Part shown: piece after piece, positions 28,659-40,306 of the stretch
Numbering within the stretch: the first letter of the stretch is position 1
How the letters are laid out: each line of letters starts with the position of its first letter
Origin: Paulownia fortunei
Taxonomy: Eukaryota > Streptophyta > Magnoliopsida > Lamiales > Paulowniaceae
NCBI GenBank assembly: GCA_019321725.1
Contig: JAGSPU010001671.1
Span: forward strand, 1,116,001-1,180,000
DNA: 64,000 nucleotides
Direction: 5' to 3'
Notes under the pieces: model-generated
What the model was told of the DNA's origin: nothing
Seen by the model: only the letters and a program-made list of their open reading frames with translations
Databases searched by the model: none
Position numbers and translations under genes: made by a program

Positions 28659-28963
28659 ATAGAGATACTTAATAGAATATCAATGTGAGCCTTCTCTAGA
28701 AAACTGACATCTCTAGGGTAATATACTGAATAGAAATCTTCAACCATCACTTCATTAGATTCTCAACTTGCTTATGCTAAGATGGAATGGTCAACTAATT
28801 TTTTTTTTCTATTTTTTATTCAAATTTTGGTTTTACAATTACCAAATTAAAACGTCAGTAATTAGTGAACAGAACCAATTTAATTCGGTTCGGTATTCAA
28901 TTTTGGTAAATTTGGGGACCAAAAGTTTGAATAGGTATGGCAAAATCGAATGCACAATCCTAA

Positions 28964-31900
28964 TAACTTTAATACAATCGACATAAAAAAGTTATATAAA
29001 AACATTTACAACCCTAATTATTGTTTCTCCAAAATACTAAAACCTAGATTATAATCCTCATATTTATCTCTCCTATTTCCTTTATAAAATTTCCAAAATA
29101 AGGCTTTATTTCTTAAAATGAAAATTTCTATCCAAAAATATCCTCTTGCATAAAGTCACGACATAATACCAATAACTCTCAAAGGGTAATAATGTAAAAA
29201 TATACAAAACTTTCACTTTTTCAACAATAAATGACAAAGGGAGTAATACATAACGAAAATAATTTCTTATTCCCTACACCAACAAATGCACAAACTTAGT
29301 GATATTCCCATTGGCAGTTACCCCGACTACTTTTCAAAATTTAGGGGAGAAATATCTAAGCTAATCTTAACGAGTTGGTCTAGATGTTCAAGTGGTAATC
29401 AAATCATGTCACAACTATAGCCTATGTAGCAGTACCCACAAGTGAGACAACAACGTAATGAATTCCATAAGCAACTGCTTCATTTTGGTCCTCACATCCA
29501 AAAACAATTAACCTAATTTGATAGAAAATTCATTAAATCCATTAAAGGTCCAAACGTTCTCCAAAATCCATGTAAGAACCACCATAAAAAAAAAGCCATC
29601 AAAACCGTAATCTTTTTGCATAAAAGGCAATTTTGATCGAACCAATATAACACTAGCATTCACTCAACACTTTAAGTCGAACAAAGGCTTTATGTCTTGT
29701 CTCCTTAGCCATCGTACTTTATTAACCCTAGCTTCTTGCTTATCACCCTTATTCATCCTCTTTACAAAGCCTCCAAGTCTCATGATGTCAGTTGGCAAGA
29801 TCCAAAGAAATCATCATCAATATAACTAGTTCACCCTTGGAATACTCCATTTAAGAAAAATGGTCAAGCCATAATTAGCAGCTTATGTGCAAAGTGAAAT
29901 TATTACTGCATTCTAGTACCCAATATGCAACTTGGGCCGACAACACTCACACATTAGTATGTTATCCATAAACGGTAACATTTTAAGAGCTTATATACAT
30001 TGAATAATGAAATAATATGATGGTCAAAATCATTGTGCAATTCAACAATTAGCAACAAGTTCTTCAAAAAATTACAAGAATATTTCAAAACTCAAATCAA
30101 CATATCCACAAAAATAAAAAATATCATATAATTCCATATGTCCCCTTCCAAAAAAAAAAAAGAATAGTATAGACAAATATTGCAAAAAGAACTAGACTAG
30201 TTTAAGAACTATGCACCTTCTTATTAAGCTTGATGCCATATTTAAGAATGTATTTCCCATATTTACTGCACCTTTCCTTTCTCCGTTTCTCTATATTTTC
30301 ATTTTTTACTATTGCACTATTCTCTTCACTTAATGTTTAACAATGAAATCACTTATATTTGTAGTTGATGACAAGGATTAGCTTTTCCAACTAAAACCCG
30401 CTATTAATACACACCTAACAAGAATTAGCCTAACATTCAAACATAATAAAAGTCTACCTCACCGAACAAATTATATTTCACTAAAATAAATCACCTTTAT
30501 AACTATAAAAAGTATCCTCCATCTCCCCCTTTGTCCCAAATTTATGACTACCGTTTTTTTTTGGAATGTACCAAATAAGACTTCATTTAGTATAATGTAA
30601 CCACCAACTCTCAGTCACAACTTTTGAGAACAATAATGTAAAGATGCACAAAATTTTAGGCGTTGTTTAGTGTTATTTTGAAAAAACGTTTTCTTTCCCC
30701 CAAAATGGAAAACGTGTTTGAGACTTAACATTTCGGAAAAATATATTTTTATTCACAAAAATACTTATCAATCATTATTTCAATTAAACAATCATATATT
30801 CTATTATGCTTTAATTAATTACAACAAAACAAAATTTACAAAATATCTATAATTGAAAATGTTTCTCACTAACCACAATAAATAATATTGACAAGATATT
30901 TATAATTCTCCCAAAATACATCTCATGATTTCTTTCCAATAAAATATCCAAACACATTCTAATTCTCCACACATTCTCCAATCCCACGGCCAAAAATATA
31001 TTCCACAAAATATTTTTTTTTTCTGAAATGCTAGCTTCAAAATTGGGTGGATATAGTAATTAGTAAAAGCTCATTAAAATAAACAAGCAGATGCATAAGC
31101 ATATGCACAATATATACATGGGTAAGTATGCACACACGGACATATAACAATATACATGTAAATATAAATTTTAGATATTTTATATACATAATCTTACAAG
31201 ACATGCATAAATCCAAACAATTTTGTACACATATCACACAATTTATACATCTTAAAAAATAAAATACAAAAATACTCCTTCCATTCATGATTAAAGAACA
31301 AGTTTGACTTTACAAAATTTGATGTTTGAAGAACAAGTTTGACTTGATGAAATTTAGATGAGTTGGAAAGATCAACATCTTATTTATAAATATAATTTTG
31401 TTAAAAAATAGTGATTGAAATTTAATTTTCATATCAAAGTAACTTTGATAAACATTGAAATAAAGGCAATTTGATAAATAAATTGCTTCTTCAAGATATA
31501 TTCTTGAATTCACAAATGATGTTTTATTTTCAAAAAATAACATTTAAAAACTATTTTATTTAAAATAATAATATAATATCATTATTTTTCAATCATTATT
31601 TTTAATAATAAAAATACAAAATAAACAAATATATATAAATATACTTTCAATTTCCATATAAAAATCATGTCAATTCAAACATAAATAGTTAAAAATAATT
31701 AAATAAATAAATGAGAGAAGCAAAACACACTTGCCAACTTCCAAAAACTTAAAGAGCTCTCCAAACCATTTTAGATCTCAAATCAACAAAATCATTTTCA
31801 CAAATCAACAAAATATAATTAGATCTAAGATTTGAGATTCAAACACATGAACTTTGATTTTAATTATAAAAAGAAAAGCTTATCAAAATATTATATCATT

Positions 31901-33290
31901 TAAATGATATAAGTTTTTTCCTCAATATTTTCAAAATCCAAACATAACAATGATTTGTAGTCAAATAAATAAATAAATAATTTAAGATCTAAAGAAGGAA
32001 GTTGAAAATTTAAAAAAAAAATATTACAACCAATTGAAACTTGATTTAGATTCAAGATTAACAAACCATAATGATAAAAAAAAATAAGTTAATTTCTTTG
32101 CATTTTTCTTTCAAATAATCAAAATATTAATTTGAAAATCTTTGAAAATTAAAATTAAAGTAAAAGTAAAAATTGAGGTTGAGTAACAAGAACCCTAGAC
32201 TAACAAGGTTTTTAAAATTTACCGCATAAATTAACCAGATCGAAAAAATCGACAGATAGACGGATGGAGAGAGCAAATGTCGTCTGCAAATTCTTTGAAG
32301 ATTTCGAGTCTTCAGCCTTTCAAACTTCTTATTGCTGTCAATAGGCACTTTGCCTAACAGAGAACCACATTAGAATTTTAAATCTCACTTTCACAATCTA
32401 TAACCACCGAATTATAAAGGCGGTGGAGGGTGGTGGAGGTGCTCCACTATGGATAGCTATCTTAGTCGGTGAATGATGGATATTTATATGAATGGGAATG
32501 GGAAATTTAAAATACTAGGTTAAATTTGAGATTCATCTTATTAATAAAAATTAAATTAAATTTGAGACACTCGTTTGATCCCATTATGAATTTTAAATTT
32601 GGTGGTCCAATTTATATCAATTTTTTATTTTTTAAAAATAAAATTTAATTTTTTTTAATTTTATATGTTATTTTATTTGTATAATTATTAAATTTTAATA
32701 TTTTTAAATTGATAGATGATAATGGTGATAAAATATAATATTTATATTTTTTTAATTATTAAATATGATAATAGTATGAATTTATATAATATGAATATAA
32801 TTAAATTATATATCTTATTATTTTAAAATATTTTATATAATATATCTACATATAATTTTTTAATTTTAATATAATTTATTTATAATACAGGTTAGGATGA
32901 GTCGAATACAAATCAATTGTAATATTTTTGAATAAAAGCTAAAATATATAAATAATTTTTAAATTAATATAATAATATTGTAATGTGCATAGCCACTCAA
33001 TTCAAAAATTAATAAATATTAAATTAATTAATAATTATAAATATATTTTATATTAAACAATAATAATAACACAAGATCAGCTCATTAAAATCAGTTATTC
33101 ACCTTGAACTCGATCGAATTTATAAAATTAAAACTTATACCCGTCCAATACTTATTTTCATGAGTTTAGATCTGCTCTAATGAGACAGGTTCATTACATA
33201 TTTTGGTTAAAATTCATCTCATTATCATCTCTACACACTTGACATATTATCTATTAATTTAACAGTTTAAAAATCTTGTTCTTATTTTTT
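28964..33290. other. gene-free, repeat-like AT-rich DNA
   Basis: No intact ORF of known family. TIR-like CTCCCTTTGTC (minus strand near 29242 and, as CCCCCTTTGTCCC, near 30528) and CTCCTTCCATTCATGATT near 31274 hint at Stowaway-type MITE remnants. AT-rich low-complexity DNA dominates 31400-33000. At about 32250-32350 the minus strand has leader-like sequence ending in a possible donor (GCG/GTAAAT near 32222), which could be a distant 5' exon of the GATA-NET gene; this is speculative. Confidence 0.4.
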
Positions 33291-34002
33291 TTAAGGGTTC
33301 ATTTGGTTATGTTTTCATTGAAAAAACTCATTTTCTTTTTCTAAGATGAGTTTTTAATTTTTATTAATTTTTGTGTGAAAAATGAACATGTATTTGGTTA
33401 TATGAATTATGACGAAATATTTATAGGATGTAGAATAATAATATGTTTGATTTAATTTTTTATATTTTTTTGAATGTTTTTCTATGAAAATTATGATAAA
33501 AAAAATTTGTTAGGATCAATGATGTTATTTGAAAATAATAGTATTAATTAGATAAAATTGATAATGATTAGGTCCACTTTAAATATTTAATTTGGATACA
33601 GTAATTTATTTGGATGGTTTATAGAAGGTGGATTCCACTAAAATAATGTTATTTGAAAATATAGTATATTAATTAGATGAAATTAATAATAGTGAGTCTA
33701 TTTTAAATATTTAATTTAAATATAATAATTTATTATGATGATTTGTAAATGATGAATCTCTTTGCAATAATTTTATTGAAAATAATAATATGTTATGTAA
33801 ATATATATAATAGTGATGGACTCAATAGTTTGATATAAAATTGAAAATTGAGAATAAATGATTGAACATTATCTTTTGTCTGGAAATGAGGATATAAAAT
33901 AAGATATTTCATGTAAGAATAAGTAAAATAAATATGATTTATGCACATGAAATAGTTAAAAATGGGAAAACTCTCATTAGAAACATAAACAAACAAGGCC
34001 TA
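33291..34002 (-). mobile_element. putative 0.71-kb non-autonomous DNA transposon, copy 2 (inverted)
   Basis: Reverse-complement partner of 26869-27582, with the same ends, the same internal ~110-bp direct repeats and nearly the same length (712 versus 714 bp). In this orientation it starts TTAAGGGTTCATTTGGTTATG and ends AAACAAGGCCTAA. Divergence from copy 1 is substantial (roughly a quarter to a third of positions by eye), so the copies are old. Confidence 0.7.
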
Positions 34003-37000
34003 ATTTTAATTCAGATCAAATCCAATCATAAAAAATATAATGTTTAATATGAGAAATATATTTATCAAATAATTAATATTTGATTAAATAAGATATATGG
34101 CAAGTGCATGTATACTAACCATATATAATTAGTTGTTAAATTAAATATAAATTAGAGTTTTTCATAATACAATATTTATAGAAAAAGAAAAGTATTTTAA
34201 TTATTTGTTCGACATAGATTGTTTACTAAAAACCCTCTAAAATGTAAGACAGTGTTTGAATTTATTTAGGGTGTTTTGGATAAATATTTTGAGAATAAAG
34301 TATTTTGGGGAAGCATATTAGAAAATGTGTATTGTGTTTAGTTTTATTTTGACAGTATATTTTATAGTAATGATTTTGATTTTCAATATATTTTGGAGGA
34401 AAAAATGGAGGAAAAAAGGTACTGAATATTTGGTTTTATTTTACGAAAAAAAAAAGAAAAAAAAACAAACATTGCCTTGAAGTTTTAAATCACTTAACTA
34501 TTATTTTAATTTAATATATTTTGATTAAATAATCCTCCCGGATTCAACAACCTCCATCCCACACGGGTAGGGAAATGCAGAGACATCAGATCAACACCGC
34601 TTAAATCACCATACCAGAGGGCCATTCTCACTTTTTTTGAATAATTTTTATTTTTTTTAACCGAAAGAGGTATTACCTATAACCCACTTTTGAGCCTTAT
34701 TTTTCTTGCTAGGAGTATGCTTCTAGGAGATAGTTATTTAAATATTTGATTACAGCAAATTAAAATATGCAAACAGAAATAACACAGATATTTCCATTAG
34801 AGTGCTTTGGTAAGTTAAAAATATGACTATTTTTAATAATTTTGTTCTTTTTATTTTCTAAATTAATTATATGCAAGAAAGTGTCTTACAGAAATTAAAA
34901 CCAAACATTTTCAACTATTAAATTTTAATTTTATATTCAATTTTAAAATACTCTCAAAAATAATTTGAACCTAAATGTAATTTGCATGAACTTTTCTTTA
35001 AGGTATCACTCTTGATCGAAATCAGAGATGGAGCAACTTCATTATAAATTTTACACATAAAATTCTTAAATTTTGTCCTGCTAAAAATTAAAAATACCTC
35101 TTTATTTATTATATTTATGAAAAAATAAATTTCACCAACCCCAACTATATTTTATGGCTCAATAGCTGATTGAAAAATAACTCTTTTGTGCCTCACTAAG
35201 CCAAATCTATGAACCAACAATTCAAAGAAATTAATGTGACCACTCTTGTTACGTTTAAATGGGCTTGTTAGTTACTACATAGGAAATATAATAATATCAT
35301 AAAAATAAATCTGGATATTATACATCTTTATATATGATCTAGTAGCCTACAATTTCACCCACTTACTAGCCAAATAGACCCTGTATCCAGGATCAGTTTT
35401 TGTTGAGTGCATGCTTTGCTCATTTATGAATTGTAAAAGAGAGAGGCCATTAGGTTTCATTTTCATCTCATTATTTCAAATTTAAAACTCTAATAATATT
35501 TTTAATAGTTTTGTTTAAAAACAAAATGTGTTCCTTTTAGTTACACAAACATATCGATTTTATAGGGTTATAAATAAAAATGCATTTTGTTTATATATTT
35601 TTATATGACAAAATATGTGAAATTCTAAATTCATGTTTGGTTATTATGAGGCACATATGGGTCCAATTAGTTTTCACTTTTCTTTATGTTCCCTCATTCA
35701 AATCTGTTGAGAGAAACATTATTCAATTTATTGGAGATCACATTGCCTTCTCTATATTGCATTTTTTGTAAATAAAAAGAAAAAATATTATTTAAGCTTT
35801 TTAGTATAATTTAATTATCTAGTGAAATATCATATGAACATGAGTGGTATGGGCCTTACTTTAACAAAATAGGAGTCCTACATAGACTTATAGCTAGGTT
35901 GAAAAATAGGGCATCTTCAATATCTAGCTTTAACTAAAAGCCTAAAAAATGAAAAGAAAACAAACAAACCAACCAACGTGTTTTTGTTGAAAATCATGTG
36001 AAATATATGTGTTGTCCTTCAAAAACCAATCTTAGGAAAAATCAATCATGAGTTTATTCTACTAAGATTGTTATAACATTGAGCAGCTCAAATGCTAACG
36101 CAATTATGGGTATCAAACGCCTTTAAAAGAAAGATTGTTGTTTAAAATTGAAATGTTTTAAATTTTCAAATGCTTTAAATAACTATCATTTATTTTCTAT
36201 TGAGGTTCACATCTTTTTTGTTTTTTGAGATGTCTGTCTTTGTTTATTTCCATTTTATTTTTTTTTTATAGTTAGTCAATGTTGGTTTCTTTAATAATAT
36301 TGTAACGACTTTAAGATCTATCCCTTTGTTCATGTTTCGATGAGAAACTTCGGTGATTAATGTTTCATTTACTTAAATAGCTATAAAAAATTTATATTGC
36401 CCTTACATAAATTATGATTATTGTTTCTAACCCAATATTGTAAGATAAGTAGTACCAATTATCATTTATGACTTAGGAATGACAGAAGAAAAGTTGTATT
36501 GGAGGAGGGTAAAAAATTAAAAGAAAGAAAAAAAGTGAAGTAAAAGAAAGGAAGCCTTGGAGTCGTAGCATAATCCATTGGAGAAGCCACAACTTTCACT
36601 TTTCCTATTATAGACAGAGGTTGAGAGAACACAATTGCATTTGTTTTTATATAATGTGTAGGAATATTATAAGAGGTTGTTTGAATAAATTATAAAATTA
36701 TAAAATATCATATATATATATATATATTTGAATATTTTTAACAAATTTTAAAATTTTAACAAATTATCTAGAAGAGAGTATATTTAATTAAAATTTTTTG
36801 AAAAATAGGACTAATGTGGATTAAAATTTAAACCACGATTGCAACTTTAGAGATTAAAATGACATTAAATCTAAAAAATTTAATAACTATTAGTGTGATT
36901 TGTATTTATAGCACTTGAGTCATCTACGCATAATACAGATGGAGAGAAAAACCAAGGCACAGCACAGCAGAGACCAGCTCCAAAGGTCAAAAAATCAGTC

Positions 37001-38794
37001 TAATAATGCCGATAAAAGCTGTATAAATTTAGGGTCTGATTGATCAAATGGAAAGGTCAAGGAGAAGTGTTAATAGCACCGAAAAATCCCCAAAAAGCAT
37101 CGACCATCTAATGGAAAGAGCTTCAAAGAGTGTAGGCAGATCGGATAGATTACATACAGGTTAATTTTGTTAGAGAGGATGCAATGCCCCAATTAGATTG
37201 TGGGTGTATTTTTTTTTTTTTAAATTATATTAATAAAAAATCATTCTCTTTATCTTATATCTTATATTTATTATTTTTGTATATTAGATAAAATTTTTAA
37301 ACCAAATTTAGTTACAGGTATAGTGGTGCATATGATGACAATTATATAACATGCATCTAAAGTTTTGGTTTTAAATAAATTTCGAGTTGAAAGCTTTTTG
37401 AAATATGATATCAAATAACTCAGTAAAACTTGCACATATAATGCATACTTGTGAGACGAAAATGTCGTATTCTATTTACATTAGCGTAGAAACGCAAGTG
37501 CATGTATGTGAGTACTTGTTAGTGAACAAGTACACCAAATATGATCCATAAAAAAATTTTAATTGGAGGTTTTGTCTGTCGAAATAAGAATTTCTGTGTT
37601 GCGATAGTATACGGCTACTCCTCGAACTTGAGGCACGATGGTAGTTTTGTGTGCATACTGCAACACTTTGATATATTTTATTATTGTTTGACAATCACAA
37701 AGGGGTATGTTGGGTGTTACAATGATGTGCATGAGGTTTGTCAGTGACCAATATAAAATTCAACACTTATCTTTTTAAATAAGGGAATCTCCTGTGTTTT
37801 TATAGTTCATGATTCAAAAATTTTGGTTAAGGCAGAATGAATCGTGATTTAAAGGTTTTGGTCAAAACAGAATGAATCGTGATTCATAAAAAGTTATTGG
37901 AACTTAAAATAAGATCACAATTATTGAATCATTTAAGGTTTTAAATTATAATCCATATCATAGATTCAATCAAAAGATTAGTTGTCGAAAAGATCGTACG
38001 TGTATGATACTCGCAACTGAAATAAGTTTACTCGCTATTTCACCTAAAACTAATTTGTCATGATTACTTATTAGGTGTTTTCATAAATAGTAAAGTTCTT
38101 GAAATTAAAGAGTTGATTTTAAGCGGATTAATTAATTGAAATAATTGTTATTTATAAATTGCAAATGTGCAAGCCCACTACTAATTTAGTAGTGAACTTA
38201 AGAGGATCAAATATTTTTATGGAAAGTAACATATCTAATTTTAGATTTTATCCAATGGTTGGAAATTAATTAATTAATATTGATTAATTAATTAATTAAG
38301 GGTTCTATTAATTTAATGATTAAATAAAATTATTCAATTAAATAATCGAATTATTTAATTGGATCTAATTTTATTCGAAAGTCCAGTTGGAATAAATTAA
38401 ATTAATCAATTAAATTAATTAATTTGGAATTGAATCAATTGAATTAATTTGAGGGTTTTTTTAGCCTTAACCCAAAATTAATGTAGATCACTTAAAAAAT
38501 CCACTAAAATATGAAGAGAATAAATTAAATAAATATAATTTATTTAATTCACATATTTATAGATAAATAAATATAGTGATTGATTTTATGGTATAAAATC
38601 GGCCACTAAAATTTAATTTATATATAATTATAATTATAATTATAATATATATACATATATATATGATATATATCTATTTTGATATTATTTGAAAAATTCA
38701 AATTAATATCAAGAATGTATGTACATAATTTTTGATAATTAATGTAATTTCAAATTAGTGCACATATAATAGGAGAGAGAAAAGAGAAGAGTTG
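34003..38794. other. gene-free AT-rich DNA
   Basis: No coding signal. It includes a MITE-like stretch at 34250-34450, a (TA)n at 36710-36727, a short tandem repeat at 37818-37890 (CAGAATGAATCGTGATT twice) and AATTAATT-rich sequence at 38260-38460 of the kind seen in old LTR retrotransposon flanks. No LTR pair or polymerase motif was found. Confidence 0.45.
37818..37890. repeat. 35-bp tandem repeat, two copies
   Basis: TTTTGGT(T/C)AA..CAGAATGAATCGTGATT is repeated twice with a few differences. Confidence 0.75.
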
Positions 38795-39096
38795 GCCCTC
38801 GGGCATAGCTCAATTGGCAGAACAATTGATTTGGACTTGCTTCCAGCGGTAGAGTGGAGGTTCGAATCCTGGTGATAATCTGCGGATGTATTTCAATATG
38901 TAGCAATCACTGTGCTGCCAGTGGAACCCTGCGACTATGGTGTCTCGAGCGATCACTGTGGGTTGGGCTCCTTATGCACAGAAGTGTACATTTCTTGTTG
39001 GGAACCTGAGTGTTGGTTGAGGCAGTGGTAGGTGTTTAGGAGGTTCATAACTAGTCCGGCGAAGTCCGGAATTTGGGTTATCGAAAAAAAAAAAAA
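38795..39096 (+). mobile_element. tRNA-derived SINE with poly(A) tail
   Basis: A tRNA-like head has an A box TAGCTCAATTGG (38806-38817) and a B box GGTTCGAATCC (38859-38869) at Pol III spacing. About 210 bp of unrelated body follows, ending in A14 at 39083-39096. The anticodon arm is not tRNA-like, so it is not a gene. Length near 300 bp and 3' poly(A) fit plant SINEs. AAGAGTT-like sequence before the head and after the second tail (near 39225) may be the target-site duplication. Confidence 0.8.
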
Positions 39097-39200
39097 CAGT
39101 TCTTATTGGGAACCTGAGTGTTGGTTCAAACAGTGATAGGTATTTAGGAGGTCCAGAACTAGTCCGGTGAATTTGGGAATATGGGTTATAAAAAAAAAAA
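39097..39200 (+). mobile_element. second, headless SINE 3' tail with its own poly(A)
   Basis: Repeats the SINE 3' end (GGGAACCTGAGTGTTGGTT, TTTAGGAGGT, AACTAGTCCGG, ATGGGTTAT) with about 15 percent differences, then a new A-run to 39200. It lies directly after the first poly(A), as if a second tail copy had been added without the tRNA head. Confidence 0.8.
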
Positions 39201-40306
39201 GAGAGAAAAAAAAGAAAAGAGTTTTTGAAAGAATTGAAATTTTTCCAAAATAAGATTTTGAACTAGTTCAAAATTGTCAAACTTTTCAAGAGTTAGAGAA
39301 TAAGTACGAAAATTACAACAAATTAAACAAAAAATATTTTATTTAAGTCTTCTATTTTTCTTTTCAAGAAAAGAAAAAAAAAATATTTTCTTGTAATTTT
39401 GATTTTCTTGTTCTTTAAAAAAAATTAGTTTCTTGTTATTATTTTCATATTATAGTTTTAAAAACTTAAATAATTAATCTTTATTATTTTTGAAAATTTA
39501 CTCCATATTTAGATTAGTAAACAATTAAAAGTATAGTAGCGAATCCTTTTGATTGGTGTTACTTTTTCATATTGTGAACTTGATAAAGGGGAGACACTAC
39601 GAGTTTTGATAGTCAACGATAAGTAATTGATTACTTCATTTCCTATAACAACCAGAGTGTTCAGAAGATATAACCCAAATATTATATTCATTTGAATAAG
39701 TATTCAAACGCGATCGTTAAAATCACTTTCGAATAAAAATGGTTAAATTTTAATTTTTTGTTACGTATACCGATACGATTATAGCGAATCCAACAAGTTT
39801 ATCGTAAAATTTTAAAATTTATGCATGAATACAGAGACGAAAGGCATAGAAAAATTAGAGTTGGGTTTGTTTCTCTCCCGTTTCTGGCTTTCAGGCTTTG
39901 CATTTCGCTTCTGGGAATTCTGCAATAACTGGTGGTTGAAATCGTACAAAATGTTGTCATTTTTTAATGTTAGCAGAAGGTCAAATGGTAGTAAAGACAT
40001 AATAGCACAATGACAATCCTAAACTCTTAGCACAACAAGATGTCAATGCTATCACATTAACAACGTAATTTTCTGAAACCCTGGTGAAAATTAAGAGAAA
40101 AAAGAGAGACTGATGAGACATGATGTAGAGTTTAAACCTACTATTGTATTGTTGGAGCCATGTCTTAAGTGGCTGGCTCACATTAGCAGAATACATACTC
40201 TGCGTGTAAGCTCTGAGTCTCACATATTAGCTTTAGAAACACATAGATTTAGTACAAGAAACTCTAAAGGGCAACTTAACTCCTATTGATTTCGTTTATG
40301 CAAATT
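39201..40306. other. intergenic region 3' of the GPDH gene
   Basis: AT-rich up to about 39800, then GPDH 3' flank or 3' UTR. Around 39740-39810 the sequence (ATACCGATACGATTATAGCG) resembles retrotransposon-flank DNA, but no element could be delimited. Confidence 0.4.

Larger units (their letters stand above)
27837..28963. mobile_element. putative 1.1-kb DNA element with GGGTGTGCA-type ends carrying a gene fragment
   Basis: Left end TAGGGGTGTGCACAGTTCAA (27837) and the reverse complement of the right end (ATTAGGATTGTGCATTCG, from 28963) are imperfect inverted repeats, and both subterminal regions are rich in TTCAATTT and GGTTCGGT-like sequence. This pattern is common in plant non-autonomous DNA elements. 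Inside are a CACCT microsatellite, GC-richer sequence (28165-28330) and a broken PI-PLC-X fragment (28410-28658), so the element looks like one that has captured host sequence. No transposase is seen. Ends are estimates and no target-site duplication was identified. Confidence 0.5.

Noticed and set aside
38801..38872. tRNA gene
   Set aside because: A and B boxes are present but there is no proper anticodon arm or acceptor stem, and a body plus poly(A) follows: it is a SINE head.
37430..39800. LTR retrotransposon
   Set aside because: Sequence flavour suggests old retroelement DNA, but no LTR pair, primer-binding site or polymerase motif was found.
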